From Leuconostoc gelidum subsp. gelidum KCTC 3527 (GTDB taxonomy: Bacteria > Bacillota > Bacilli > Lactobacillales > Lactobacillaceae), in NCBI RefSeq assembly GCF_000166715.1, contig NZ_AEMI01000016.1, positions 1 through 64,000 on the forward strand: a stretch of DNA of 64,000 nt, in the 5' to 3' direction. This document shows positions 47,762 through 57,306 of this stretch, piece by piece. How positions within the stretch are numbered: the first letter of the stretch is position 1; every line of letters starts with the position of its first letter. Below the pieces are notes generated by a model. The model saw nothing but the letters and a program-made list of their open reading frames with translations. It had not been told where the DNA came from and ran no database searches. The translations under genes and the position numbers were made by a program.

Positions 47762-48551
47762 GATTTAAGAAAAGACGATGCGCGTTTTGACGTGTGATAT
47801 CTGCTATTTCTTTTGGTGTCATACTAAGTGTTTCTGCTAACGAATCAACGATGTATTTTACAAGTGCCGGTTCATTATCTTTTCCTCTAAATGGTGTTGG
47901 TGCTAAATATGGCGCATCAGTTTCAACTAATAGGCGGTTTAAAGGTACCGATTTGGCTGCTTCACGGACATCTTCAGCTTTTTTAAATGTCACTACGCCA
48001 CTAAATGAGATATGCATCCCCAAATTAACAAACGCCATTGCTTGTTCTGGTGTGCCAGAAAAACTATGCATTACACCTTTGGTGATACCGCTATCTTTCA
48101 ACATCGCGTAAACATCTTTGAATGCATCACGGTTATGAATAATAATTGGTAAATCATATTTTTTAGCCAATGCTAGATGCGTTTGAAAAGCCTTTTTTTG
48201 AACATCGTGTGCCGTTGTCTCCCAATAATAATCCAAACCAGTTTCACCGACACCAACAACTTTACTTTGTTGCAATTGCTTTTCAAGTTTTTCAGCAGCA
48301 ACAGCATCAAAATCACCGGTGTCTTCTGGTTGAAAACCCAATACTGCATAGATATTATCATGTGCTTGTGCAATTTCTAAAGCTCTCTCATTGCCTTTAG
48401 CATCATAACCAACAATATTCATTTCCATTACGCGAAACTCATGCGCACGACCAATATAAGCTGGCACATCGTGAAATAATTTATCATCATTTAAATGCGT
48501 ATGCGTATCATAACTATCTGCCGGTGTTTTTGTTAAATCATAAATTGCCAT
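47754..48551 (-). CDS. tatD: TatD-family metal-dependent DNase
   Basis: A 265-residue TIM-barrel hydrolase. Metal-binding motifs are DTHTHLND near the N-terminus, GETGLDYYW, IIHNRDA, MHSFSG and LLVETDAPYLAPTP. It is the first gene of the tatD-rnmV-rsmA operon. No ribosome binding site is near the ATG; a GGAGG at 48651-48655 lies 99 bases upstream beyond a structured leader. Confidence 0.92.
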   Translation of the reverse strand: MAIYDLTKTPADSYDTHTHLNDDKLFHDVPAYIGRAHEFRVMEMNIVGYDAKGNERALEIAQAHDNIYAVLGFQPEDTGDFDAVAAEKLEKQLQQSKVVGVGETGLDYYWETTAHDVQKKAFQTHLALAKKYDLPIIIHNRDAFKDVYAMLKDSGITKGVMHSFSGTPEQAMAFVNLGMHISFSGVVTFKKAEDVREAAKSVPLNRLLVETDAPYLAPTPFRGKDNEPALVKYIVDSLAETLSMTPKEIADITRQNAHRLFLNHD

Positions 48552-48655
48552 ATTTTAAAATGTACAAAGAATCTTTTGCGTCAACGTTTTTTATCTAACA
48601 AATATTACTATTCGTTAGATAACGTCTCGCAAACAGTTCTCCGAACTTTTCCTCC
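48552..48655 (-). promoter_or_regulatory. Structured tatD leader with distant Shine-Dalgarno
   Basis: After GGAGG (48651-48655) the RNA can form GTTC/GAAC (48636-48646), an outer TTTGCG/CGCAAA stem (48628-48633 with 48575-48580) enclosing a 9-bp TTATCTAAC/GTTAGATAA hairpin (48591-48622), and AAAG/CTTT. This may be a long version of the SD-hairpin-start layout. Confidence 0.35.
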
Positions 48656-48722
48656 AATTTTTAGATATTTAGGGCATAATCTAATGAATCATGCGATATT
48701 TTATTATTTGAATACAATTAAA

Positions 48723-48743
48723 GAAAAAAGCCGCCATGCGACT
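48723..48743 (-). terminator. Terminator of nusB
   Basis: A 6-bp stem AGTCGC/GCGGCT (with one U-G pair; 48729-48734 and 48738-48743) precedes six T on the minus strand, ten bases past the nusB stop codon. Confidence 0.75.
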
Positions 48744-48752
48744 TATAATTAC

Positions 48753-49169
48753 TTACTCAACTTTTGGTGCAACTGCTGGCGTAAAGTTTTTCAACAAACC
48801 ATTAACAAACTTACGACTTTCTTCATCTGAAAAAGTTTTAGTTAATATCAGAGCTTCATCAATGGCCACCTTAAAAGGCACCAAATTATTTAATAGCTCA
48901 TATATTGCCAACCGTAAAATAATAAGATCAGCTTTATTAATACGATTAATTGCCCATCCATTCGCTAAATGAGCAGAAATTTGCTCGTCTAATTCTGCTT
49001 TTGTACCCAAAACACCATTAACTAGTCGTGGCAGGTAGTCATCATAATCTTTGCCTTCCAACACAATGTCATATAGTTTATCAATGTTATTACTTTTTGG
49101 ATCTTTTTCTAACGCAAACAGAACTTGAAACGCTGCTTGACGTGATTCGTGCCGTGTCAAATTAGACAT
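48753..49169 (-). CDS. nusB: Transcription antitermination factor NusB
   Basis: A 138-residue all-helical protein that binds boxA RNA with S10 for rRNA antitermination. Typical are LTRHESRQAAFQVLFAL and the C-terminal ALILTKTFSDEESRKFVNGLL. It overlaps asp23 by one base, with GAGGT upstream. Confidence 0.95.
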   Translation of the reverse strand: MSNLTRHESRQAAFQVLFALEKDPKSNNIDKLYDIVLEGKDYDDYLPRLVNGVLGTKAELDEQISAHLANGWAINRINKADLIILRLAIYELLNNLVPFKVAIDEALILTKTFSDEESRKFVNGLLKNFTPAVAPKVE

Positions 49170-49633
49170 TACTTAACTACCTCAGTTGTACCAGATTCAC
49201 CAAATAAATTATCAGGATCAATGCTACTAGACATTTTCTCTGGCACAATACCAGTCACGTGAACATTTATTTGTGTGACCTGCAAATCCGTCATCGATGA
49301 AATCTGAGATTGAATTGCATGTTGAATTTCAAGCGCAACTTTTGGCACAACAACCCCATACTGCAAAAAGACATAGGCGTCAATTACCAAGCCTTCATCA
49401 GTATGTGATAGTTCTACACCTTTTCCACGCGCGTTAGATCCAAATGCATTCGTAAAACGATCTGATAATGTGCCTCGCATTGAATAAACACCATGTACCT
49501 CTTGCGTTGCAATTTGGGCAACCACTTCGATGACTTCTGGCGTTACTTGTGTCGTTCCACCAACAACTGAATTGTCAGTTGCCAATATAATGTTTTTTGC
49601 AGTCTGCTTATTACGCTTAATTTCTCTGGCCAT
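49169..49633 (-). CDS. Asp23/Gls24 family envelope stress protein (YqhY-like)
   Basis: A 154-residue Asp23-family protein. The ITPEVIEVVAQIATQEVHGVYSMRG block and the GVVVPKVALEIQHAIQSQI block are characteristic. The position between efp and nusB identifies it as the YqhY branch, linked in Bacillus to fatty acid synthesis. GAGGA lies seven bases before the ATG. Confidence 0.9.
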   Translation of the reverse strand: MAREIKRNKQTAKNIILATDNSVVGGTTQVTPEVIEVVAQIATQEVHGVYSMRGTLSDRFTNAFGSNARGKGVELSHTDEGLVIDAYVFLQYGVVVPKVALEIQHAIQSQISSMTDLQVTQINVHVTGIVPEKMSSSIDPDNLFGESGTTEVVK

Positions 49634-49663
49634 TATTTAATCCTCGAAAATATTCTTTAAAAT

Positions 49664-49689
49664 AAAAAGTTCCACGGGGGGAACTTTTT
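49664..49689. terminator. Hairpin terminator between efp and asp23
   Basis: AAAAAGTTCC (49664-49673) pairs with GGAACTTTTT (49680-49689) around a six-base loop. It ends efp transcription; some read-through would feed asp23-nusB, which start only 31 bases later. Confidence 0.8.
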
Positions 49690-49767
49690 GAGACGTGTTC
49701 CCTATTACTCAAACACTCATACTGTAAAATTAAAATACATGACATTTTAATATCATGCTCTCTTTAA

Positions 49768-50328
49768 TTAAGCACGGCCTTTATATGAACCGTCTTCTGT
49801 ATTAACAATGATTGTTTCACCTTCGTTAATAAAATCAGGCACTGTTATAGTTGCACCTGTTTCCAAAGTTGCTGGCTTTCCTGAACCTGTTGCAGTTGCA
49901 CCTTTAATACCAGGTTGTGTTTCAGTAATTTTCAAAGGTACTGTTGATGGTAATTCAGCACCAAGAATTTCATTACCATACATCGTAATCTTGACTTCCA
50001 TACCTTCAAGCAAAAACTTTAAAGCTGACGCAATTTTATCATCTGGCAAATTGACTTGCTCATATGTTTCAACATCCATGAAAACACGGCCATCATTTTC
50101 AGCATATAAATAAGACATAGGACGTGTTGTAATATCTGCCTGTTCAAACTTATCTCCAGGACGGAATGTCACTTCGTTAACAGCACCAGTCCGCAAGTTC
50201 TTCAACTTTGAGCGAACAAAAGCACCACCCTTACCAGGCTTCACGTGTTGGAAATCCAAAACACGCCATAATCCGTTCGTATACTCAATTGTCAAACCAT
50301 TTTTTAAATCATTCATGCCAATAGCCAT
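49768..50328 (-). CDS. efp: Elongation factor P
   Basis: A 186-residue three-domain translation factor that relieves ribosome stalling at polyproline. The loop [12 protein letters not shown] carries the lysine that is modified in many bacteria. [21 protein letters not shown] marks the third domain. AGAGGA is seven bases before the ATG. Confidence 0.97.
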   Translation of the reverse strand: MAIGMNDLKNGLTIEYTNGLWRVLDFQHVKPGKGGAFVRSKLKNLRTGAVNEVTFRPGDKFEQADITTRPMSYLYAENDGRVFMDVETYEQVNLPDDKIASALKFLLEGMEVKITMYGNEILGAELPSTVPLKITETQPGIKGATATGSGKPATLETGATITVPDFINEGETIIVNTEDGSYKGRA

Positions 50329-50432
50329 GATTAATATCCTCTTTTATTAATAATATAGTTTATTATAACAGAAAACCACTATATTTGCAGTCTTCACACA
50401 AAATAGAATTTTACCACAAATATGTTGATATA

Positions 50433-50890
50433 TCAATGTTTCTCTTTATTTAATTCTGGTTGTACAATCAACGCGTCTAATCGACGCAACGTACTTAATA
50501 ATGCTTGTCCTTCAACTAGGCCGTAAGTATTCAACCAGCCATTAAAACGACTGTTCACACGTCGTGTAATAATCGATTCAACGCGTTGTCCCTCAAGTGT
50601 TGCGTTTAATAAAATACGTCTATTATCCTGCTCATCTCGCACTTGATTAAGGTAGCCTTGTTCAAACAACGGTTTAAGTTGTCGCGCAATTGCGCCTTTT
50701 GTCACACCGCGTTCAGTGGCAATTTTGGTCATCGTTAGTGGTCTGTCCTGATCACTTTTCACCACTGCAGTCATAATTAACCATTGTTCAAACGATATGC
50801 CAAACTGACTTGTGAAATCAACTTCTCTAAATTTTTTAGCGATGACATATAAACACTAATAAACTCAGCCATTAAATCAGAATTTGCCAT
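50433..50890 (-). pseudogene. MarR-family regulator, frameshifted in an A-run
   Basis: A MarR winged-helix regulator in two frames. AGGAG precedes an ATG at 50888-50890, encoding MANSDLMAEFISVYMSSLK. At a run of six A (plus-strand T at 50832-50837) the frame is lost; a -1 shift restores FREVDFTSQFGISFEQW and the rest, including GVTKGAIARQLKPLFEQGYL and the DEQDNRRI wing. One extra A would mend it. A true mutation, phase variation, slippage or a sequencing error are all possible. It follows the LOG gene. Confidence 0.75.
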
Positions 50891-50914
50891 TTTTTCTCCT
50901 GCTTATACAGACAA

Positions 50915-51490
50915 TTAATAATCGTTCGTCTCATGAATTAGTAGATTAAACTGATTCATATAGGCTAACGTATCATCAATATTGTCAAAGATCTGAACAT
51001 GTTGTAATTCATGTTCAGCCACAAAACCGTTGGTCACAGTTTCCTTTAGCCAAGCCCATAAACTATCATAAAAACCATTAATATTTAATAAGACAAGTGG
51101 TTTGTCATGTAAACCTATCTTCGCCCAGCTAAGTACTTGTGCCAATTCTTCTAAAGTACCAAAACCACCAGGGAGCACAACAAAAGCATCCGCATAGCGC
51201 ATCATCAGGTCTTTACGTTCTGACATATTATCAACTTCAATTAACCGCGTCACTTGCTCTGGCGAAATGGCATCTTCGGCGAGATTATTGGGAGTTATAC
51301 CGATAACCTCGCCACCGTGGGCCATTGTGCTGAGCGCAGTCGCCCCCATTAAACCATCTCTGCCACCACCATAAACCAATTTTAATTTTTTTTCAGCAAT
51401 TATTTGGCCAAGCTTCTCGGCTATTACAGTATATTGTGGATCATTTCCAAATTGTGCGCCCATGAAAACGGCAATAGATTGAACTGTCAT
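50915..51490 (-). CDS. LOG-family nucleotide phosphoribohydrolase
   Basis: A 191-residue Rossmann-fold protein of the TIGR00730/LOG family, with YGGGRDGLMGATA and the active-site PGGFGTLEEL. Relatives hydrolyse nucleoside monophosphates to base and ribose-5-phosphate. An in-frame extension to 51538 lacks support; AAAGGAAT is correctly spaced for the ATG at 51490. The ending NDY precedes the marR-like pseudogene by 24 bases. Confidence 0.9.
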   Translation of the reverse strand: MTVQSIAVFMGAQFGNDPQYTVIAEKLGQIIAEKKLKLVYGGGRDGLMGATALSTMAHGGEVIGITPNNLAEDAISPEQVTRLIEVDNMSERKDLMMRYADAFVVLPGGFGTLEELAQVLSWAKIGLHDKPLVLLNINGFYDSLWAWLKETVTNGFVAEHELQHVQIFDNIDDTLAYMNQFNLLIHETNDY

Positions 51491-51644
51491 TTGATTATTC
51501 CTTTCTATAAATCTAACAATATTATACACAATAATCAAGCAATAATTTTGACAATCCCCCCGTTTGTATACGCTATGTGGTACACTATTATATAGGTTTT
51601 CGTTCGTGAAAAATTAAATTAAACTACTATATTTTGGAGGCATT

Positions 51645-51857
51645 ATGATTTACAAAGTTTATTACCAAGAACATCCGGAACGCAATCCCAAGCGTGAAAC
51701 AACGATTTCACTCTATTTAACGGCAGACAGTTTGCCACAAGCACGGGAAATTATTGAAGAAAACACAACTTATAATGTGGAAGCTATCGAAGAATTAACA
51801 GATAAGGCATTGACTTACGAAAAAGCCAACCCTGACTTCGAAATTACAACATTCTAA
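51645..51857 (+). CDS. rpoY: RNA polymerase epsilon subunit
   Basis: A 70-residue RpoY (DUF1447) protein, an accessory RNA polymerase subunit of Firmicutes. It has the family start MIYKVYYQEHPERNPKRE and the ATP-like motif region REIIEENTTYNVEAIEEL. GGAGG is six bases before the ATG. The rnjA gene follows by three bases, the usual arrangement. A possible extended -10 TGGTACACT lies near 51578-51586. Confidence 0.93.
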   Translation: MIYKVYYQEHPERNPKRETTISLYLTADSLPQAREIIEENTTYNVEAIEELTDKALTYEKANPDFEITTF

Positions 51858-51859
51858 TT

Positions 51860-53542
51860 ATGACATATTCTGTAGATATTAAACCTAATGAAGTCGCAGT
51901 ATATGCGCTAGGTGGATTAGGCGAGATCGGTAAGAACACATACGGTATTGAGTATCAAAATGAAATCATTGTCGTCGACGCGGGTATTAAGTTCCCGGAA
52001 GATGATTTACTCGGCATTGACTATGTTATTCCTGACTATACTTATTTAGTCGACAATATCGATCGCGTCAAGGCATTGGTTATTACGCACGGACACGAAG
52101 ACCATATCGGTGCCATCTCCTACTTTTTACAATCAGTTAACGTCCCAGTCTATGCTGGTCCCTTAGCCATGGCTTTAATCAAGAATAAACTTGAAGAAAA
52201 GCAAATGTTAAATCGTGTTGAACTGCACGAAATTACAGATGGTTCAGTACTTGAGTTTGATAAATTAAGTGTTGAGTTTTTCCGGACAACCCACTCAATC
52301 CCTGATGTGTTTGGTGTCGCTATCCATACACCCGTCGGTACAATTGTTGAGACCGGTGACTTTAAATTTGATCTGACACCGACAACAAAACAGCCACCTA
52401 ACCTCTGGTCAATGGCTCGTATTGGCGAAAATGGTGTCTTACTCATGATGAGTGATTCAACTAACGCTGAACGTCCTGAATGGACAAAGTCAGAAGCTTG
52501 GGTCGCCAAATCAGTCAATCGTATTTTTGATAAAATTGAACATGGTCGCATTATTTTTGCTACATTCGCTTCTAATATGAATCGTGTTCGTATGGCAACA
52601 GATGCTGCTATTGCACATGGTCGTAAAATTGCTGTCTTTGGACGTTCAATGGAATCAGCTGTGACTAATGGTCGCGCGCTAGGTTATTTGAATATCCCAG
52701 ATAATATGCTTGTTGAGCAATCAGAAATCAAACATATTCCAGATGATGAGTTATTAATCTTATCCACTGGTTCTCAAGGTGAACCAATGGCAGCTTTAGC
52801 GCGAATTGCTGAAGGAACTCATAAACAAATTCGTCTAAAGCCTAAAGATAATGTTATTTTTTCTTCCTCACCTATCCCTGGTAATACAGCTTCTGTCAAT
52901 CAGGTAATCAATAAGTTAGAAGAAGGCGGCGCCAATGTTATTTATGGTAAGGTCAATAACATCCACACATCTGGTCACGGTGGTCAAGAAGAAGAAAAAC
53001 TGATGATTGCATTGATGAAGCCAAAATTCTTCATGCCAGTCCACGGTGAGTATCGTATGCTTAAAGTTCACGCATCATTAGCGCAAGAACTTGATGTGCC
53101 AAAAGATCACACTTTTATTTTAGAAAATGGTGATGTTTTGGCTTTAGATGGCGAAAATGCCCGTGTTGCTGGTCATTTTCCCGGTGACGATACCTACATT
53201 GATGGATCGGGTATCGGAGATATCGGTTCAGTTGTATTACATGATCGTCAAAAATTGTCTCAGGACGGCTTAGTTGTCGTGACTGCAACAATTGATTTAA
53301 AAGAAAAAGAAATTTTGTCTGGCCCAGATATTTTATCTCGCGGATTCGTTTACATGCGTGAATCTGGTGATTTGATTAATGAAGGTCGCCGTGTTATTTT
53401 TGGAACAATGCGTCGCGTGATGAGTAATTCGAATGTTAGCGAAGCAGACATTCGTCAAGCGGTTATTGATGATCTTTCTAGATTTTTATATAAAGAAACT
53501 GCCCGTAAACCCATGGTCTTACCGATGTTAATTATGATTTAA
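51860..53542 (+). CDS. rnjA: Ribonuclease J
   Basis: A 560-residue beta-CASP metallo-beta-lactamase ribonuclease with 5'-3' exo- and endonuclease activity in mRNA decay. Zinc motifs are TTHGHEDHIG, HSIPD and ETGDFKFD. The beta-CASP region includes STGSQGEP, and HTSGHGGQEEEK is followed by PVHGEYRML. No ribosome binding site precedes it, so it is likely coupled to rpoY. Confidence 0.95.
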   Translation: MTYSVDIKPNEVAVYALGGLGEIGKNTYGIEYQNEIIVVDAGIKFPEDDLLGIDYVIPDYTYLVDNIDRVKALVITHGHEDHIGAISYFLQSVNVPVYAGPLAMALIKNKLEEKQMLNRVELHEITDGSVLEFDKLSVEFFRTTHSIPDVFGVAIHTPVGTIVETGDFKFDLTPTTKQPPNLWSMARIGENGVLLMMSDSTNAERPEWTKSEAWVAKSVNRIFDKIEHGRIIFATFASNMNRVRMATDAAIAHGRKIAVFGRSMESAVTNGRALGYLNIPDNMLVEQSEIKHIPDDELLILSTGSQGEPMAALARIAEGTHKQIRLKPKDNVIFSSSPIPGNTASVNQVINKLEEGGANVIYGKVNNIHTSGHGGQEEEKLMIALMKPKFFMPVHGEYRMLKVHASLAQELDVPKDHTFILENGDVLALDGENARVAGHFPGDDTYIDGSGIGDIGSVVLHDRQKLSQDGLVVVTATIDLKEKEILSGPDILSRGFVYMRESGDLINEGRRVIFGTMRRVMSNSNVSEADIRQAVIDDLSRFLYKETARKPMVLPMLIMI

Positions 53543-53548
53543 ATAAGT

Positions 53549-53582
53549 AGTCAAGCATTTTTCATTTAATGCTTGGCTTTTT
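53549..53582 (+). terminator. Terminator of rpoY-rnjA
   Basis: An 11-bp stem with one G-U pair (53549-53559 with 53568-53578) is followed by five T. Confidence 0.85.
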
Positions 53583-53757
53583 CGTTCATATTTTATCCAA
53601 TCCAACAGCTAATTTTATGATTATACGACAAGTAATGTCATGATTTCCGAACGTTATTTCAATTTTCACGTACTTTATTATATAAAAATTCAAATTTCCA
53701 TTTTTAAACGCCTATCAGTATGCTAAAATGGTATAAGTACAAAACAAAGGAGCCGTC

Positions 53758-55275
53758 ATGACACAACGAAAATTCCCTACTATTATGGGTACGCAACATC
53801 CTGATAATGCAAATGCACCATTTTGGGACGCCTCGCAACAACCATTTATCAGCGCATACCGTGAGATGAATGAAGCTTTTGAAAATTTTAGTGAATTAAA
53901 CGTTGATGAATATATGTGGGACTGGGAAGGTAAGCATGCCGATGCAGCTGTCATCGATCGCCTATTTAGTACCGAATATGATTACTTCAAAACAAATCAA
54001 ATTGGTCGTGATAAATTTCTAACTTTCCGCTTCCCCAATATTTGGGAAGAAAAAGGCTATAGCTTAATGCAAGCAATGACTGCTATTTTAAGTTCAGAGG
54101 ACTTTGCACATGATCTTGGATTTGATCAACGTCCTTTGTTTGAAGCAATATTGCCAATGGCACAACGTGCAGACCAGTTGCTTGAAATGCAGATATTGTT
54201 TGAAAAATTAGCCAACTTTAAGTCAGTTGAATTCACAAAAACTGACAAAAATACACCCTATATTGAAATGATTCCTCTGTTCGAGGATTTTAATACCCAA
54301 TTACACGCGCCTGAAATTTTGAAAGAATATCTTAAGTTACACGAAGAACACTTTGGTTTTCGACCAAAATATCTGCGTGTATTCTTAGCAGGATCCGACT
54401 CTGCGTTAACCGCCGGATTTATGAGTTCAATCACAGGTAATAAACTTGCCATTGCAAGATTACATGAGTTTGCAAAAGAAGAAAATATCGATATTTACCC
54501 CATTTCTGGTACAGGTTCAGCTATTTTCCGTGGTGGCTTATCACCACATCGCATTGACCGATACGTCACAGAATTCCCCGGTGTACGCACCGCGACCGTA
54601 CAGTCCGCTTTCCGTTATGATTTTCCATTGGCAGATGTACAACAAGCCATCACAGAGTTAAAAGAAAAACTGCCAAATGCTGAACCATTAAAAATTTCTG
54701 CTAATGATCAAAAAATTCTAGCAGAAGTGGCTGAGGAATCTGCTCGATTTTATGCAGATACACTGGATCAATTAATTCCCGACATGCAGCCTATCTTCAA
54801 AGCTTTTCCTAAGCGTCGTGACCGTCGCCAACACGTTGGCGTTCTTGGTTACTCACGATCAGTTGATGGCATTGAGCTCCCCCGTGCTATTAACTTTACA
54901 GGCTCATTTTATTCAATTGGTATACCGCCTGAATTTATTGGCTTTGGTCGTGCATTAGCAAATCTAAACGCTGATCATTTATCAGTTTTTGTCCGGAACT
55001 ATCCTAGCATGAAAAAAGATTTCCGTGAATTAGCAGGTTATATTAATTTAGATGCTTTAGAAATTTTGAAAACCCAAAGTCCTGCTTGGTCAGAGGTAGA
55101 ACAAGATATTATGACACTCAAAGCCATTTTTAATCTTGAAATTGGTCCTCACAACCGTGAACAACAACAACACGCAGAAATTGCACTACAAGTTGTTCAA
55201 ATCAAAGATGGTGCCCCAGTTGCTACCACAGCTTTAATCAATCGTATGGCACAACTCAGACACTTCTTAGGTTAA
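53758..55275 (+). CDS. ppcA: Phosphoenolpyruvate carboxylase, archaeal type
   Basis: A 505-residue PEP carboxylase of the archaeal (PpcA/PEPCase type 3) family, about half the length of the common bacterial enzyme. It carboxylates PEP to oxaloacetate for aspartate synthesis. Recognisable are IMGTQHPDNAN, LRVFLAGSDSALTAG, ISGTGSAIFRGGLSPHR and the ending LINRMAQLRHFLG. Among bacteria this type is found mainly in Leuconostoc, Oenococcus and some clostridia, which supports the taxonomic call. AAAGGAG is five bases before the ATG. Confidence 0.95.
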   Translation: MTQRKFPTIMGTQHPDNANAPFWDASQQPFISAYREMNEAFENFSELNVDEYMWDWEGKHADAAVIDRLFSTEYDYFKTNQIGRDKFLTFRFPNIWEEKGYSLMQAMTAILSSEDFAHDLGFDQRPLFEAILPMAQRADQLLEMQILFEKLANFKSVEFTKTDKNTPYIEMIPLFEDFNTQLHAPEILKEYLKLHEEHFGFRPKYLRVFLAGSDSALTAGFMSSITGNKLAIARLHEFAKEENIDIYPISGTGSAIFRGGLSPHRIDRYVTEFPGVRTATVQSAFRYDFPLADVQQAITELKEKLPNAEPLKISANDQKILAEVAEESARFYADTLDQLIPDMQPIFKAFPKRRDRRQHVGVLGYSRSVDGIELPRAINFTGSFYSIGIPPEFIGFGRALANLNADHLSVFVRNYPSMKKDFRELAGYINLDALEILKTQSPAWSEVEQDIMTLKAIFNLEIGPHNREQQQHAEIALQVVQIKDGAPVATTALINRMAQLRHFLG

Positions 55276-55290
55276 TATCATATTGTTCGT

Positions 55291-55310
55291 AGCCCTTAGG
55301 GGCTTTTTTT
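55291..55310 (+). terminator. Terminator of ppcA
   Basis: A 5-bp stem AGCCC/GGGCT with TTAG loop and seven T, 15 bases past the stop codon. Confidence 0.85.
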
Positions 55311-55353
55311 GATACAATGAAACTAATTTATTTTGTGAAAGAAACAACAAATC

Positions 55354-56283
55354 ATGCCTAATTATTTTGTCATTAATAACCCCTACGCTGGTGATGGCGT
55401 TCACTCAAGTATTGTCCTCAACATCAAAAACACACCAAATATTGTCGCATGGCATGATACCGATTATGCTGGACATGCTATGTATTTAGCCAAAAAATTA
55501 GCTAAAACAATTGATGATCCAACAGCGGTTGTCCTCGTTATCGGTGGCGATGGCACATTAAATGACGTGTTGAATGGGCTACTACAATTTAAGCGTGATG
55601 TTAAATTACCTATTGCCTATATACCAACTGGTTCGGGTAATGACTTTGCTCGTGGTATTAATCTTGGGACCGCTAAGCAAGCAGTTAGTCACCTTAAACG
55701 CGTGACTCAGGCTCAAATGCTTAACATCGGCAAAATTAATGGCGATGCGCCACATCGTACAACGAAATACTTTGTCAACAGTATTGGCATCGGATTTGAT
55801 GCCGCGGTCGTTGCACAAACAAATCAAACAGCTTTAAAAAAACGTTTAAATAAATTAGGCTGTGGTTCTCTCAGCTATTTGCTGTCTGTCTTATGCGTTT
55901 TTTTCAAACAGCATGATTTTCAAATGACACTGATGAACGGTGAGGATTATATCCAAATACCTCATGCATTTCTTGTAACATTAACAAATCAAGTCTACTT
56001 TGGTGGTGGTATCGCCATTTTACCGGGTGCAGATGCCCATCAAAACGAACTTGATATGGTAGTTGCTGAGAAAATGTCATTCATTCAATTTTTAGCCATG
56101 TTTGCCTCCCTCAAAAAAAATGGTGGTCATTTACAGTTCAAATCTGTCCATAAGATTTCATTGGCTCGGGGTGCCAAAATTCACGTTCGTGATATTCAAC
56201 CCGGTCAAATAGATGGCGAAGAACTAGGCAATGGTACATTTTCTTTTAACATTGATTATCAAACTTATCCATTTTGGTTATAA
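55354..56283 (+). CDS. Second diacylglycerol kinase-family lipid kinase
   Basis: A 309-residue YegS/BmrU-type lipid kinase. The nucleotide site is VLVIGGDGTLNDVLNGL near residue 70, with INNPYAG upstream and PTGSGNDFARGI downstream. It is clearly distinct from the dagK at 30748-31737. Its lipid substrate is not readable. Only a weak GAAAG ribosome binding site was seen. It ends at a strong shared terminator. Confidence 0.87.
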   Translation: MPNYFVINNPYAGDGVHSSIVLNIKNTPNIVAWHDTDYAGHAMYLAKKLAKTIDDPTAVVLVIGGDGTLNDVLNGLLQFKRDVKLPIAYIPTGSGNDFARGINLGTAKQAVSHLKRVTQAQMLNIGKINGDAPHRTTKYFVNSIGIGFDAAVVAQTNQTALKKRLNKLGCGSLSYLLSVLCVFFKQHDFQMTLMNGEDYIQIPHAFLVTLTNQVYFGGGIAILPGADAHQNELDMVVAEKMSFIQFLAMFASLKKNGGHLQFKSVHKISLARGAKIHVRDIQPGQIDGEELGNGTFSFNIDYQTYPFWL

Positions 56284-56289
56284 AAATTA

Positions 56290-56334
56290 AAAAAGGTTTA
56301 GCCATCAGTTAGTTTCTGATGGCTAAACCTTTTT
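56290..56334. terminator. Shared bidirectional terminator
   Basis: A perfect 19-bp stem (56290-56308 with 56316-56334, seven-base loop) with A and T runs separates convergent genes. Confidence 0.92.
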
Positions 56335-56335
56335 G

Positions 56336-57274
56336 TTAATTAAAACGCCCTAATCTTTCTGCTTGACGTGTGACACTTACAATTAACTTTCGTGAAATCA
56401 AATGCTGACTAGCCTGTAAAACTAACTCATCATCATAAAAAACGGCCGCAATAGCACTTACTGCTGTTGGAATAATACTATTGGCGTGACCATGTAAAAA
56501 AGCATTTTTCATGGCTTGCACGTAACTGTTACTGTTAAGTAATGACCAAATAATCGCTTCCAAAGTACTTGCACTGCGACCATCTAGTTTAATATGATTA
56601 ACTGGAATATTAGCAAAATCAGGTAAATTCAATTCTTCAAATGCACTTAATTCTGATTCAAACACCTTATGCCGCGAATAATATTCAAAGCCGAAAGCCA
56701 AACCATTTTCTACAGCATCTCGCAGGCCTTGTCCGTCTAATATTTGACTAATAATGAGACTAAGCATGCCAACACTAACCAGTGATCCTTCATCATTGTG
56801 TGTCAATCCAGCAATGCGATGTAACGTCAACATGGCTGTTTCATCATTAATAAATGAGACACCATATTCGTGATGTAAATAAAGTGCCACTGGTAGCATC
56901 CGTACCAATATATTTTCACTATCGGCTATGTCTTCAAGGACGCCAGAGGCTAGTGTATCCCTGTTTTTAGTATAGTTGTCCATTGCTTTTTTCGTGATTG
57001 TATCAACGTGTTGTACTGTATTTTCGGGTACAAACTGACGCCTCTTATACCAATTTTGAAAATGATTCATCACATCAGTTAATTGATAACCACGTGACAA
57101 ACTGGCAATTGTTGTTAAAGAAAGGCTTGTTTGTGATCCCCAACTTAGCTCATCAGTAAATTGAATCGGATCTTGTAATAACTGATCCTGCTGGCTGTTA
57201 GATAGTTGCGTCATACTTTCACCTATCGCCATACCAAACATTAAAAGTTCTATTGTTGCTTGCTTTTTTACCAT
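56336..57274 (-). CDS. ADP-ribosylglycohydrolase-like protein, probably inactive
   Basis: A 312-residue protein with the all-helical ADP-ribosylglycohydrolase layout: GMAIGES (14-20), a LVRMLPVAL block, GLTHNDEGSL, and TLEAIIWSLL followed by a C-terminal motif near 261-281. The metal-binding residues are missing: the WSDDT-type motif reads WGSQTS (45-50) and the GGDTDT-type motif reads GHANSI. It should not hydrolyse ADP-ribose in the usual way and may be a binding protein. No ribosome binding site; TGTTAAAAT ends five bases before the ATG. Confidence 0.75.
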   Translation of the reverse strand: MVKKQATIELLMFGMAIGESMTQLSNSQQDQLLQDPIQFTDELSWGSQTSLSLTTIASLSRGYQLTDVMNHFQNWYKRRQFVPENTVQHVDTITKKAMDNYTKNRDTLASGVLEDIADSENILVRMLPVALYLHHEYGVSFINDETAMLTLHRIAGLTHNDEGSLVSVGMLSLIISQILDGQGLRDAVENGLAFGFEYYSRHKVFESELSAFEELNLPDFANIPVNHIKLDGRSASTLEAIIWSLLNSNSYVQAMKNAFLHGHANSIIPTAVSAIAAVFYDDELVLQASQHLISRKLIVSVTRQAERLGRFN

Positions 57275-57306
57275 ATCTTATTTTAACATACAAGCTATTT
57301 TAAAAA

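Noticed and set aside
51491-51538. Extended LOG protein start
   Set aside because: A well-spaced AAAGGAAT supports 51490, and the extra residues look non-coding.
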